Origin: Puniceicoccus vermicola
GTDB taxonomy: Bacteria > Verrucomicrobiota > Verrucomicrobiia > Opitutales > Puniceicoccaceae
Assembly (NCBI RefSeq): GCF_014230055.1
Contig: NZ_JACHVA010000102.1
Coordinates: forward strand, 1 to 64,000
Length of the DNA stretch: 64,000 nt
Direction: 5' to 3'
The notes under the pieces are model-generated. The model was not told the DNA's origin and did not search any database. It was given only the letters and a program-made list of their open reading frames with translations. The translations under genes were made by a program, and so were the position numbers. Below, piece by piece: positions 8,269-16,913 of this stretch (its first letter is position 1; every line of letters starts with the position of its first letter).

Positions 8269-8712
8269 CCTCTGCGTTCAAGGGAAAAAGCGATCCCAAC
8301 CCCTTCCCAGCGAACCGAAATCCAGAAAGAGATCTTTTGCAGCTAGAAGAAAGACCAAACGAAGCCCGACCTATATAAATAGTGCCTCGCGGAACCCCGT
8401 CCGAAAGAAAAACCCAATCCCCACCAAAAGCCATCCACCAGACAACTCCCCAAATCCCGCAGAGACCCATTCCCCCCAGGCCCCAATTCAGCGTTTCTCA
8501 AATCATAACTCCTAAAATGATTGCAATAAACCTACCCCAAAATCCTTCAACTTAACTGCCCTTAAATTCCACCACCAAAAATCCACGGAAAACAGCAAAA
8601 TATTTTAGAACTGTTATCATATCGTCCTCTCTTCGATTGTTCGCGGGAAAAACACTGCTGAATCGACCAAACCTCAACGAACGAAGATCACAGATTGGCT
8701 CGACCTGCTTTC
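8269..8712. other. A/C-rich intergenic region upstream of rpmH
   Basis: About 440 bases with no gene I can support. The right half (about 8500-8640) is AT-rich and the plus strand is purine-A and C rich. A 'tatataaat' at 8372-8380 could contribute to a minus-strand -10 box for rpmH. In many bacteria dnaA and oriC lie beside rpmH, but I find no dnaA and no good TTATNCACA DnaA box here, so I do not call an origin. Confidence 0.4.
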
Positions 8713-8741
8713 TTGACTCAAATTGGAGCGTTTTTTACATT
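8713..8741 (+). promoter_or_regulatory. Sigma-70-type promoter for the CsgG-like gene
   Basis: TTGACT (8713-8718) and TACATT (8736-8741) are 17 bases apart, a good match to a housekeeping promoter. The predicted start is about 25 bases before the ATG at 8775. The leader is pyrimidine-rich and has no Shine-Dalgarno sequence. Confidence 0.65.
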
Positions 8742-8774
8742 CTCCTTTCCACTCTCGTTTACTCTCTCAGTTCT

Positions 8775-9743
8775 ATGAAAAAAACACTCTCTCTCACACT
8801 TTTTGCATCCCTAATGGCCGCCTCCAGTGCCTTCGCTCTTTTCGGTTTTGGCGAAGACAAAACCGAATCCGCCAATGAGGACTTCGGCTTGCCTCCCTAT
8901 AACGGAGTGAAGCATGCGATTGCAGTTTTACCTCCCAAATATACGGCGCTGGTCACTTACACCGGAGACCTTTCTCAAAACATCGGGTCGATGCTCGAAT
9001 CTGCCCTTTACGACACGAATCGCTTCATTGTCGTCGATCGTGACCGCATCAACGACACCCTTGCCGAACAAAACCTTCAGGCCGATGGTCGATCGGCTAA
9101 AGCTTCGGATGTAGCCCAGACTGGCCTCATTCAGAGCGCCAAGTATCTGGCGGAGGTAGAAATTACGGATGTTGAAGGCGCCGAATCCGGTCAGAGCGGA
9201 GGTGTTTCTATTGGTGGCTTCCGCATCGGCGGCAGTGGAGGAAATGCCCAGATCACGACCATTATCAAAGTGATCGACTCGACTACCGGCGAGATCGTTG
9301 CGAAGGAACGCGTCATCGGAGAAGCCGGACGCAAGGGACTGAATGTCGGATACGCATCCTCAAACTGGGGGGCCGATGTGGGAGGTTTCAGCAAAACTCC
9401 CCTCGGTGAGGCGGCTTATGACAATGTCGTCCAAGCGACTCGCTTTCTCGCGGAGCAATTTGAAGACATTTCCCTCGAAGGGGCAGTCGTCACCGTTTCC
9501 GGAGATCGAATCATTATCAATCGAGGATCTAATTTCAATGTGGAGAACGGACAGAAATTTGTCGTCCGCGAAAAGGGTGAGCTACTGATTGATCCGACGA
9601 CCGGAGAAGTGCTCGAACGAATTGAAGGCGCCGTCACGAGCGAAATTGAAGTCACAAAAGTCTCCGATAAAATCAGCTATGCGACCCTGATCGACGGTGT
9701 CATGCCCGCCAAGGGAGATGTTGTCATCGCAGCAGACAATTAA
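8775..9743 (+). CDS. Secreted CsgG/HfaB-like protein
   Basis: This 322-residue protein has a signal peptide (residues 1-21, ending SAFA) and a CsgG-like domain: 'IAVLPPKYTALVTYTGDLSQNIGSMLESAL' style beginning, 'NRFIVVDRDRINDTLAEQNL', 'KYLAEVEITDVEG' and 'VDSTTGEIV' type strands (here 'IDSTTGEIV'). CsgG forms the outer-membrane pore for curli, but this protein has no cysteine at all, so it is not a lipoprotein like CsgG, and no curli genes are near. I chose the ATG at 8775 because the signal peptide begins there and the promoter at 8713-8741 is just upstream. The DUF4412 gene follows after 43 bases and is probably co-transcribed. Confidence 0.75.
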   Translation: MKKTLSLTLFASLMAASSAFALFGFGEDKTESANEDFGLPPYNGVKHAIAVLPPKYTALVTYTGDLSQNIGSMLESALYDTNRFIVVDRDRINDTLAEQNLQADGRSAKASDVAQTGLIQSAKYLAEVEITDVEGAESGQSGGVSIGGFRIGGSGGNAQITTIIKVIDSTTGEIVAKERVIGEAGRKGLNVGYASSNWGADVGGFSKTPLGEAAYDNVVQATRFLAEQFEDISLEGAVVTVSGDRIIINRGSNFNVENGQKFVVREKGELLIDPTTGEVLERIEGAVTSEIEVTKVSDKISYATLIDGVMPAKGDVVIAADN

Positions 9744-9786
9744 ACTGACATCGTACCACAACCTCCATTCTACCCAATCCATCATC

Positions 9787-10425
9787 ATGAAATTATTGAT
9801 CAAACCGATTCTCCTAGCCCTCACCCTCGGAACGGCATCCCTCAGCGCCGGACTCTTCGAAGGAACCCTCACCTATGAAGTCAAAAGCGGAAACGATGTT
9901 CAGGAAGTTTCCTTCCTCGTGAAGGGAAACCGGATGGCCATCGAAACGCCGGCCAATCCGCGAGGGCTTGTATTGCTGAACCGGGAAACGATGAAGGCCC
10001 AAGTTCTGATGCCGCAGCAGAAGATGTATATCGAGGTTCCGGCCGACAAGTTCGTCAAGAACGCCAAACAGAAAGAGTCCGGCCAATTTGAGGTTACGGA
10101 TGAGACCCGGGAGATCCTCGGTTACACGGCAAAGAAGGTGATCTATACCGACGGGGGCGAAACCTCGGAACTCTGGATCACCGATGAGCTCGGATCCTTC
10201 CAACCGCTCGAGGGACCTCTTTCCGGTGAAACTCCAGCCGAGTTACTGAATGCCTTCCCCAACGGAGGAATGCCTCTGGTCATCAGAACCAGTGGCAAAG
10301 GCCGCCCGACGGAGATCGTCGTGACTGCCATAAAGGCTGAGAACGTAGCCGATTCGGATCTAGAGGTCCCGTCCGGATACCGACCTCTGAACCTGAAAGG
10401 AATGGCCCTGCCGGGTATGCCTTGA
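9787..10425 (+). CDS. Secreted DUF4412-like protein
   Basis: The 212-residue product has a signal peptide (about residues 1-20, 'LTLGTASLSAG') and then a beta-rich domain: 'FEGTLTYEVKSGND', 'VKGNRMAIETP', 'ETMKAQVLMPQQKMYIEVP', 'ILGYTAKKVIY', 'ELWITDELG'. This layout matches DUF4412, a periplasmic family with a LolA/LolB-like look and no firmly known role. I chose the ATG at 9787 because the signal peptide starts there. It follows the CsgG-like gene and ends at a clear terminator, so the pair forms one unit acting in the periplasm. Confidence 0.7.
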   Translation: MKLLIKPILLALTLGTASLSAGLFEGTLTYEVKSGNDVQEVSFLVKGNRMAIETPANPRGLVLLNRETMKAQVLMPQQKMYIEVPADKFVKNAKQKESGQFEVTDETREILGYTAKKVIYTDGGETSELWITDELGSFQPLEGPLSGETPAELLNAFPNGGMPLVIRTSGKGRPTEIVVTAIKAENVADSDLEVPSGYRPLNLKGMALPGMP

Positions 10426-10445
10426 ACCGCTACAGTTTTTAAACC

Positions 10446-10484
10446 GAAAGCCCGTCGTTCAACCCCAGGTCGACGGGCTTTTTG
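10446..10484 (+). terminator. Rho-independent terminator
   Basis: AAGCCCGTCG (10448-10457) pairs with CGACGGGCTT (10471-10480) across a 13-base loop and is followed by a T run. It ends the CsgG-like/DUF4412 unit. Confidence 0.85.
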
Positions 10485-10768
10485 TATCCTTACAATGGTG
10501 ATTTCAAAATTGGAATGCTCCCCCTAATCCACAAAAAGAACTTCTTGCCCCGTTCGATTCCTCAGATGTGAGCGAAAGCCCCCAATGAACCCTTCAAAAC
10601 CGCACCCTTATCCGAGCAAACCCAGCACAACTCAAAAAATCCGGCACTCCATCGTCTAAATTCCGTAAAAACACAACTTTCGAATGAGCTCTCATCCCTC
10701 TTTTCAAAGGGGGAAAACGCTATTTCGCAGTTGACTCAATCGACTTCTGGGCCGACCTTATAAGCCGT

Positions 10769-11482
10769 ATGGAAAAACTCCCCTGTAACCAAAATCGTAA
10801 AGGCTTTACGCTTATTGAACTCCTCACCGTCATCGCCATTATCGGCATTTTGGCGGCGATCATTATTCCGGCCGTGGGCAATGTCCGTGTGAAGGCCGCT
10901 CAGGCAGCTTCCGCAAGTGACCTGAAAAACATCGGGCTCGCCTACAATAATTTCGCTATTGCTGGAGCACGATCGCGCACCATCGCCGATGGGGGATGGG
11001 AATCTGGAGGTCGAAAGGCATCCAACTCTGCCCAATGGGCACAAGTGCTTGCGGAATTTTCTGATCTCAATGACGGATCGATCTACTTTATATCCTCGGC
11101 CACCGACGTCGCAGCGATCGACATCCCCAAAGTCATTCTAACTGAAAGTGATGGAACGTATACCGCTACAACTGCATGGGGCGATGCGTCTGGAGCGATC
11201 AGCTACAACATGGCAGTCAACATTAGTCCCAATGCTTCCGCTTCCATCACTCCTATTGCATGGACGAAAGGTCTGTCCACTGGAGGGACTTGGGATGACA
11301 CCTCCCCATGGGAAGGTGACGGCGGACACATCGCATTTATGGATGGCCACGTCGCATTCTACAAAAACCTTGGAGACTCAACAACAGGAGAACTTGTTGA
11401 TCCAAGCACCGGGACTACGACCAACAACATTGAAACTGCCGTCGGAGGTTCCGCGAACGTCGTCGAGCCACCGAGTAGCTAA
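10769..11482 (+). CDS. Type II/IV pseudopilin-like protein (prepilin N-terminus)
   Basis: This 237-residue protein has a class III prepilin leader: 'RKG' then 'FTLIELLTVIAIIGILAAI', with cleavage expected after Gly12 and the conserved Glu at +5 (Glu17). The C-terminal region carries 'GGHIAFMDGHVAFY', like the H-x-DG box of the very numerous planctomycete/verrucomicrobial pseudopilins (DUF1559 relatives). Such proteins are processed by PilD-type peptidase and inserted in the inner membrane; the role of the standalone ones is not known. No secretion genes are nearby. The start ATG is 8 codons before the leader's conserved part, and a terminator follows. Confidence 0.8.
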   Translation: MEKLPCNQNRKGFTLIELLTVIAIIGILAAIIIPAVGNVRVKAAQAASASDLKNIGLAYNNFAIAGARSRTIADGGWESGGRKASNSAQWAQVLAEFSDLNDGSIYFISSATDVAAIDIPKVILTESDGTYTATTAWGDASGAISYNMAVNISPNASASITPIAWTKGLSTGGTWDDTSPWEGDGGHIAFMDGHVAFYKNLGDSTTGELVDPSTGTTTNNIETAVGGSANVVEPPSS

Positions 11483-11513
11483 TCCAACAGGAGAGCTCAA
11501 ACTTCATTTCCCG

Positions 11514-11543
11514 AAAAAAGCCGACTTTCGAGTCGGCTTTTTT
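11514..11543 (+). terminator. Rho-independent terminator
   Basis: A 13-base arm pair (AAAAAAGCCGACT, AGTCGGCTTTTTT) with a TTCG tetraloop ends the pseudopilin gene. Being symmetric in A and T, it could act on both strands. It lies 48 bases before the pyrophosphatase start. Confidence 0.92.
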
Positions 11544-11590
11544 CTTCGCTATCGTCAGAAATTAAGTTTTTCCTTCCCCCCAACTCACTC

Positions 11591-13246
11591 ATGACGAAAC
11601 CGGTTTACATCTTCGGCCACAAGAACCCTGACGCGGACGCGATCTGCTCGGCCATCGGCTATGCCGCATTCAAAGAGGCGATTGGAGAAAAGGAGTTCCG
11701 CCCAGCCCGCTGCGGAAACTCCAACGCCCGCATCGACGCTATCCTGGATCGTTTCAAGGTGCCCCTTCCGACCTTTATTGGAGACGTCACCCCTCGCCTC
11801 GAGGATGTGATGAAGACGGAGTTCTGGAAGGCCGGCCCTCAGAGCACTTGCGCGGAAGCACTCCAACTCATCGACGAATACGATGTTCGGTCTCTTCCCG
11901 TCGTCGATGAACAGGGAAAAGCCAAAGGCTTAGTTTCCATTTTCGATCTGGGTGAGTATTTCACCCCTCGTGTGAGCGATCCTCTTCGCATGAGAAAGGT
12001 TCGCTCGACGATAACCGCGATTGCCCGCTCCCTAAAAGCGGAAACCGTTCACCTCCACGAGCCCGATCGCTTCGAAGAGCTATTTGTCCGCATCGGTGCC
12101 ATGGACATCCGATCCTTCGGCAATTTCGCCCAGAAGGAAGTGAGCCCGCGACAAAGCATCATCGTGGTCGGCGACCGCTGGGATATCCAGGAGAAGAGCA
12201 TGCAACTCGGAGTCCGTCTTTTGGTGGTCACCGGGAACCTGGAACTGGATCCAGAAATGATCGAACGGGCCAAAGAAAAGGAAGTCAGTCTAATTGTTTC
12301 CCCTTACGATTCGGCAACCACTTCCTGGATCATTCGATCCGCATCATTTCTCGATTCGCTCTTTGAGACCGAGACGATCCAGTTCCACCGCGAAGATCGG
12401 GTTCGGGATGTGCAAAAGCGGATCGCCCGCAAGTATGCTCCGCTCTACATGGTCACGGATTCGAGTGATCGACTTCTCGGGATCTTCTCGAAAACCGACA
12501 TTTTCAAGCCACCCACAACCAAGATTGTACTCGTCGACCACAACGAACTCTCTCAAGCCGTCTCTGGAGCTGGAGAGGTCGAAATTCTCGAAATCATCGA
12601 CCATCACAGGCTCGGAAATATCCCTACCGACCAACCTATTCTCTTCATCAATCGCCCGGTAGGCTCGACTTGCACCATCGTCGCCGATCGCTTTTTCAAA
12701 GAAGGCCTTGAGCCTTCACCCGCGATTGCAGGAGTTCTGATGGCCGGACTGATCTCAGACACCCTCCTTCTCTCGAGCCCAACCACCACTCCCACCGACA
12801 AGGAAATTCTCGAGCGACTAGCGAAGATCGCGGATGTCGATCCGCAGGAACTCGCTGACAGCATTTTCACATCGGGATCCGTCATCCTCAACTCCGAGCC
12901 CAAGCGAGTCATCCAGATGGACTGCAAAGTTTACGAGGAGGATGGCACCCGCTTCTCTGTCTCACAGGTTGAGGAATTAGGCTTTGATAACTTCTGGGAA
13001 CATGAAAGCGTGCTCAAGGAGGCACTCGAAGAATACCGCACCTCCGAGAAGCTCGACTTTTCTGCCCTACTGGTCACGGACATCAACACTCAGAACTCGT
13101 TGCTAGTCGTCTCGGGCGAAGAACAACTCATTTCCGGAATCTCCTACCCATCCGTCACCTCAGGAGAGATCTTCGATCTGAAAGGCATCGTCAGCCGCAA
13201 GAAACAACTCATTCCTTATCTCTCAAAACTGTTTGCCGACTCTTAA
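11591..13246 (+). CDS. ppaC: Mn-dependent inorganic pyrophosphatase with CBS and DRTGG domains
   Basis: This is a 551-residue family II (DHH) pyrophosphatase that hydrolyses PPi. The N-terminal 'GHKNPDADAICSA' provides His10, Asp14 and Asp16; 'VDHNE' is at 315-319 and 'IDHHRLG' at 336-342; the C-terminal DHHA2 signature 'SRKKQ' is at 535-539. Between the first two sits a regulatory insert of about 240 residues: CBS half 1 (about 74-125), a DRTGG-like domain (about 145-255) and CBS half 2 (about 262-308). In characterised relatives (Clostridium perfringens, Moorella) adenine nucleotides such as AMP, ADP or Ap4A bind this insert and change activity. Simple members have only about 310 residues. 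It appears monocistronic. Confidence 0.9.
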   Translation: MTKPVYIFGHKNPDADAICSAIGYAAFKEAIGEKEFRPARCGNSNARIDAILDRFKVPLPTFIGDVTPRLEDVMKTEFWKAGPQSTCAEALQLIDEYDVRSLPVVDEQGKAKGLVSIFDLGEYFTPRVSDPLRMRKVRSTITAIARSLKAETVHLHEPDRFEELFVRIGAMDIRSFGNFAQKEVSPRQSIIVVGDRWDIQEKSMQLGVRLLVVTGNLELDPEMIERAKEKEVSLIVSPYDSATTSWIIRSASFLDSLFETETIQFHREDRVRDVQKRIARKYAPLYMVTDSSDRLLGIFSKTDIFKPPTTKIVLVDHNELSQAVSGAGEVEILEIIDHHRLGNIPTDQPILFINRPVGSTCTIVADRFFKEGLEPSPAIAGVLMAGLISDTLLLSSPTTTPTDKEILERLAKIADVDPQELADSIFTSGSVILNSEPKRVIQMDCKVYEEDGTRFSVSQVEELGFDNFWEHESVLKEALEEYRTSEKLDFSALLVTDINTQNSLLVVSGEEQLISGISYPSVTSGEIFDLKGIVSRKKQLIPYLSKLFADS

Positions 13247-13730
13247 GTCCTGTAAAAACGAGTCCGGAGAGAAAACCGGCATAAAGTGTCGGCTTCACTC
13301 CGGAAGCTTCATTTCTAACCTTCTCCTTTAAACCCAATTGATTCGAGTGCCATTGACTATCGCTACGGCAGCCCCGGACAAGGGAAATTCGCAAAAGGTA
13401 GCATCTCCTCTTTCCTCTAATTTTTTCACCCGCTAGAGCGAGCGTAGAACTATCTACCTCAGCACATCCCACCTGCTACCTAGTCCGAACTCAGCAAGTC
13501 CTCTCGATTCCCCTACCCTTTCCGTAGCAGAAACTCAGAATCGGATGAATGGTCTGGGCTAACTTCTGTGCCCAAAAACTAATCGAAAGAACCAGGTTTT
13601 CTCCCTCCGAGGAATAAGGCTCCGCACCCGATCCCTCCTGGAATCACGGTAATCATTCAGCCAGAATGGGCTAAAATGAGAACCAAATCTTCAGCTCTCA
13701 ACAGGATTCCGCTGGAGTTGCCAAAAGACT
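13247..13730. other. Intergenic region between convergent genes
   Basis: About 480 bases between the ends of ppaC and the TonB-like gene. I see no supportable gene. Arms TCCGGAG (13263-13269) and CTCCGGA (13298-13304) could form an imperfect hairpin just after ppaC, but there is no T run, so I do not call a terminator. Confidence 0.4.
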
Positions 13731-15113
13731 CTATTGGAATTTTTCTGAATCGATAGCACCGAGCCCCTTCAGCACACGGTAATCGCCTTGAAAGTAGTCA
13801 ACGAAGTCATCAACAGCGTCGTCCTGCTCCTTACTCCAATCTTCGTCTTCCCCCTTAAAAATAATCGCATTGAGGACGGGGCGCTCGTCGGAATTCTGAT
13901 CGTATTCCAACCGCATAAGCTGCTCAAAAAACTGTTTCACCTCTCTCTCCGAATATGTCGAGTAAATCCAGTTTTTAGTAATGTGAGGAACATAATCGTC
14001 GTCCTCCTCTTTCAACTTTTTCTCGATATTCGAGTGGAGGCTCCAATTCTCACCACGGCTGTAAATCCTCGGTGGAATGCCTTTCGCTTTGCGTTCCGCT
14101 GCTTCTTTGGCTTTAAAAGCTTCAACTCTTTTGCGGATTTTCGGGGCATAGGCATCCCGCTGCGCACGATATTCCTCAACGGAATCGAATCCGGCATCCT
14201 CGATTTTATCGATGTAATTTTTCTCTGCCTCTTCGATATCCTCTTCCGAACGATAGCTCGCATCGGCCATTGGCGGTAGGTAGTCAGAAAAAAGATACAC
14301 CGCGTCTGGCTTCTGCTCCAAAATCCCCATGGCTACCAGATAAACTTCATTTCCAGTCCTCCATCGGCTTCCCAAAAGATCTTTGGCGAATTGAGAGTTC
14401 CATGACTTTGGTGTGTAATTCCTATTCCGAACCCCGATCTGCGTGGGGCTGCTATTCACTGGCTTCAACCATTCGGCGAAAGATTCCTTATTCGATTTCG
14501 TCGCCGCCACCAATGAAGGCCTCCAGAGCTCCAATTTTCCTTCATCGAAAAGCATCACATTGAACAAGACGCCCGATGGAAGATCCATGATCAGTTCGGT
14601 CAAATCTTCTTTGATCACGTTGTAGGTAAGCAACCCACCCTTCGAGTCCTGCATCAGGTCGCGCTCCACATCGATCACGAAGAGAAACTTCTCACCCTTG
14701 GCCTTAATGTCAAAGAGCTCGACGGAAATTGCCCCTACATCGAGACCGTTATCATCACCAAGATCTCCAAAATTATCTTCCCCGAAGCGTCCAATGTTTC
14801 CAGTGCTTCCCATCGTGGGAACTTGGATGCTCACATCCGGCATTTGGATATTCTGGACGCTTTTGACTTGGAGACGCTGTTTCGGCCGAGCAGATTTCGC
14901 CTGCTTCTCCTGCATTCGGACCTTATACTCCAACTTTACCCGTTCAATCTTCTCCAGAGGAGGAGGCTCTTCAAAGGTGGGATTCGAAGGACGAATCGCT
15001 TCATACAGGGTCATCCCTCCAAATACAGCAAGGACGACAACGTGCAGCAGCAGAATCGCTATAATAATGCTCCAAAGGATTTTATTCGGGGGGGATTTAC
15101 GAGGATGATACAT
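13731..15113 (-). CDS. TonB-like membrane protein with degenerate VWA domain
   Basis: The 460-residue product has a short cytoplasmic start, one membrane helix (about residues 13-36), a Pro-rich/charged stretch ('EEPPPLEKIERVK', about 48-60) and an extended linker, as in TonB/TolA-type proteins. From about residue 140 it looks like a von Willebrand A fold ('GEKFLFVIDVERDLM', then 'GNEVYLVAMGILEQKPDAVYLFSDY'), but the D-x-S-x-S metal site is replaced by D-V-E-R-D. Residues 285-390 are highly charged and helical. It is the last gene of an operon with two TPR proteins, ExbB and two ExbDs, so it is placed where a TonB or TolA would be. That role is inferred from position and topology. Confidence 0.6.
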   Translation of the reverse strand: MYHPRKSPPNKILWSIIIAILLLHVVVLAVFGGMTLYEAIRPSNPTFEEPPPLEKIERVKLEYKVRMQEKQAKSARPKQRLQVKSVQNIQMPDVSIQVPTMGSTGNIGRFGEDNFGDLGDDNGLDVGAISVELFDIKAKGEKFLFVIDVERDLMQDSKGGLLTYNVIKEDLTELIMDLPSGVLFNVMLFDEGKLELWRPSLVAATKSNKESFAEWLKPVNSSPTQIGVRNRNYTPKSWNSQFAKDLLGSRWRTGNEVYLVAMGILEQKPDAVYLFSDYLPPMADASYRSEEDIEEAEKNYIDKIEDAGFDSVEEYRAQRDAYAPKIRKRVEAFKAKEAAERKAKGIPPRIYSRGENWSLHSNIEKKLKEEDDDYVPHITKNWIYSTYSEREVKQFFEQLMRLEYDQNSDERPVLNAIIFKGEDEDWSKEQDDAVDDFVDYFQGDYRVLKGLGAIDSEKFQ

Positions 15114-15169
15114 AGCTGATGATTGTCAGCGCCTCCGCGGGGCCGCAGAGGGGAATAAATAATCAACGG

Positions 15170-15601
15170 TTAGGTGCTCATGGTGAAGGAAACCAGCTCA
15201 ACACCTGCCTCCTTGAGAGCATTCAACACATCGATGGATCTTTGATGAGGCGAATCCGGATCAGCATCAATAGTAACGACTGTTTTAATTCCTGCGCGAT
15301 CCGACGATGCCTTTAACCTAGCGAGAGTGTCTCGCAAACCTGGAAGCTCGCGTGAGTTCACCCCCCCCATCGGTTGGCGGTTCAAAAGTACCTGCCCGTT
15401 TGGCATGATCTCCACGAGGTGCTCACTCGGAAGTTCCAAATTCTTGGCGGGGGGTGCTTCCGCGGGAAGGGTAATCCCCAAGTCGGCCTCCTGCTGGATG
15501 GGCAGGAACATGAAATAGATCAACAAGAGAAAGACCACGTCGATCATCGACGTGATTTCGAACTTTTCTTCCGATTCGAGAATTTTGTTTCGCTTCATCA
15601 C
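15170..15601 (-). CDS. ExbD/TolR-family protein (second copy)
   Basis: This 143-residue inner-membrane protein has one helix (about 17-36) with the conserved Asp21 in 'SMIDVVFLLLIYF', which carries the proton in ExbD/TolR, and a periplasmic domain ending 'DVLNALKEAGVELVSFTM', the normal ExbD fold. It works with an ExbB pentamer to turn the proton gradient into motion. The ATG directly follows the stop of the first exbD gene (stop ends at 15602), so translation is coupled. Its periplasmic domain differs clearly from that of the first copy, suggesting a hetero-pair. Confidence 0.88.
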   Translation of the reverse strand: MMKRNKILESEEKFEITSMIDVVFLLLIYFMFLPIQQEADLGITLPAEAPPAKNLELPSEHLVEIMPNGQVLLNRQPMGGVNSRELPGLRDTLARLKASSDRAGIKTVVTIDADPDSPHQRSIDVLNALKEAGVELVSFTMST

Positions 15602-16006
15602 CTACTCCTGGTTGGTCGCGAAGATCAGGTCATAAAGACCCGCGTTAGCGGTCGCCTGCATGACGTCCTGAACATAGCGGTGAGGAGTCCGGGCATCCGC
15701 TCGCAGATATACGCGAGTATCCGGACTATTTTCGAGCGAGACCCGTATCGCATCGGCCAACTCATCCGGAGCCAACTGCCGAGCGCCAAAGAAGATATTT
15801 CCCGAAGCATCGATCGAGATGGTCTGTCGGACTCCTCGTTCTTCGGGAACCTGTGCCTCGACCGCGATCGGTACCTCTATCTTGATGTTCTCTTCGGTGA
15901 TCTCGCTCGTGATGGTCATGAAGAAGGCAATCAGGAGGAAGACCACGTCAATCATCGGCGTGAGCTCAAATCCTTCGTCGTCTCCGCTGGGTGTCCAAGT
16001 ATTCAA
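15602..16006 (-). CDS. ExbD/TolR-family protein (first copy)
   Basis: The 134-residue protein has the ExbD pattern: short cytoplasmic tail, helix from about residue 15 to 34 with Asp20 in 'PMIDVVFLLIAFFM', and a periplasmic domain with 'IDASGNIFFGARQLAPDEL' and 'RVYLRADARTPHRYVQDVMQA'. These are the hallmark ExbD strands and helix. It lies 45 bases downstream of exbB and touches the second exbD gene. It should sit inside the ExbB ring as one of the two peptidoglycan-facing subunits. Confidence 0.9.
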   Translation of the reverse strand: MNTWTPSGDDEGFELTPMIDVVFLLIAFFMTITSEITEENIKIEVPIAVEAQVPEERGVRQTISIDASGNIFFGARQLAPDELADAIRVSLENSPDTRVYLRADARTPHRYVQDVMQATANAGLYDLIFATNQE

Positions 16007-16051
16007 TCGAGCCTCCAGGTATTCGGGGTTAAACTACCTTCGCGGCGAGGA

Positions 16052-16840
16052 TTAACCTTGGCTCTTTCTCAGAGCGGCTACGAACTCGTGATGAAAGTCC
16101 CCAATGATCCGGCTGACACTCGCCGTAATCTTCCCATACTTGTTCTTAAAATAGAAGAAGAAGAACATTGCAGGAATCCCGACGATCATCCCGGTTGCCG
16201 TCGTAATCAGGGCCTCAGAAATATTGTTCGCCAGGGCCTGTGGCTGACCTACCCCTTGAGCGGCAATCGCGTTAAAGGCTTTCACCATACCGCTAACCGT
16301 ACCGAGCAGCCCGACCATAGGAGAGAGGCTTGCCACCACCGAAAGGTAGTTGATGTAGACAAACGGACCAGAAAGCTCTTCCACAGAAGCTTCTTCCATC
16401 GCCTTTTCCATGGCTTCCGCATCGACAAAATCTTCGGTCACACGCTCCAAGCCTGCATCACAAATATTGGTCAACGGTGAGGGATTTTCCGCGCAGATTT
16501 GACGGGCTTCATCGATCTGGAATGCCTTCGTTTTTTCGGAAACTTGCTCCACAACGTCAATGTTCAGCAACTTCTTCGGGCGAATCGCGATAAAGTTATA
16601 AACGATCAGCCCAAGACCAGCGATGGAAAGAGCACCGAGCGGGTACATTGCCCACCCCCCCACTTTGACCATGTCAATCAGGCTGCGACCGGTATCCGCA
16701 ACTTCCACGCCGTCATCGGCGGATTCTTCTATGATAACCTCTCCAGTATCTTCCTGACCATAGGTCGCTCCCGAAAAAAGAGCGCTGGCCATCATAGCAG
16801 CGAGAAGGGTAAAGATAAACTTAGCTTTAGGGTTTGTCAT
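16052..16840 (-). CDS. MotA/TolQ/ExbB proton-channel protein with signal peptide
   Basis: This 262-residue protein has an N-terminal signal sequence (about 1-28, ending TYGQ), an acidic spacer, then three membrane helices (about 62-83, 162-188 and 208-233). The conserved channel helix 'SPMVGLLGTVSGMVKAF' and the 'LITTATGMIVGIPAMFFF' helix identify the ExbB/TolQ family. With ExbD it forms a proton-driven motor. The extra signal peptide plus periplasmic segment before the first channel helix is seen in some ExbB proteins. It is the first of the channel genes, 73 bases after the second TPR gene. Confidence 0.92.
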   Translation of the reverse strand: MTNPKAKFIFTLLAAMMASALFSGATYGQEDTGEVIIEESADDGVEVADTGRSLIDMVKVGGWAMYPLGALSIAGLGLIVYNFIAIRPKKLLNIDVVEQVSEKTKAFQIDEARQICAENPSPLTNICDAGLERVTEDFVDAEAMEKAMEEASVEELSGPFVYINYLSVVASLSPMVGLLGTVSGMVKAFNAIAAQGVGQPQALANNISEALITTATGMIVGIPAMFFFFYFKNKYGKITASVSRIIGDFHHEFVAALRKSQG

Positions 16841-16913
16841 GGGTGCGGTGATTACAATTTTTTAAAAACTTATAGGTTGTGAAGAATAGGCTCAAGAGGG
16901 ATTTCGAAGAAAG

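Noticed and set aside
8269-8712. Chromosomal origin beside rpmH.
   Set aside because: No dnaA gene, no TTATNCACA boxes and no clear unwinding repeats are visible.
10731-10764. TTGACT followed by TATAAG before the pseudopilin gene, as a promoter.
   Set aside because: The spacing is 22 bases and the second box would be only about five bases from the ATG.
15374-16480. A 368-codon plus-strand frame across exbD and exbB.
   Set aside because: It covers three confident minus-strand genes and shows no family features.
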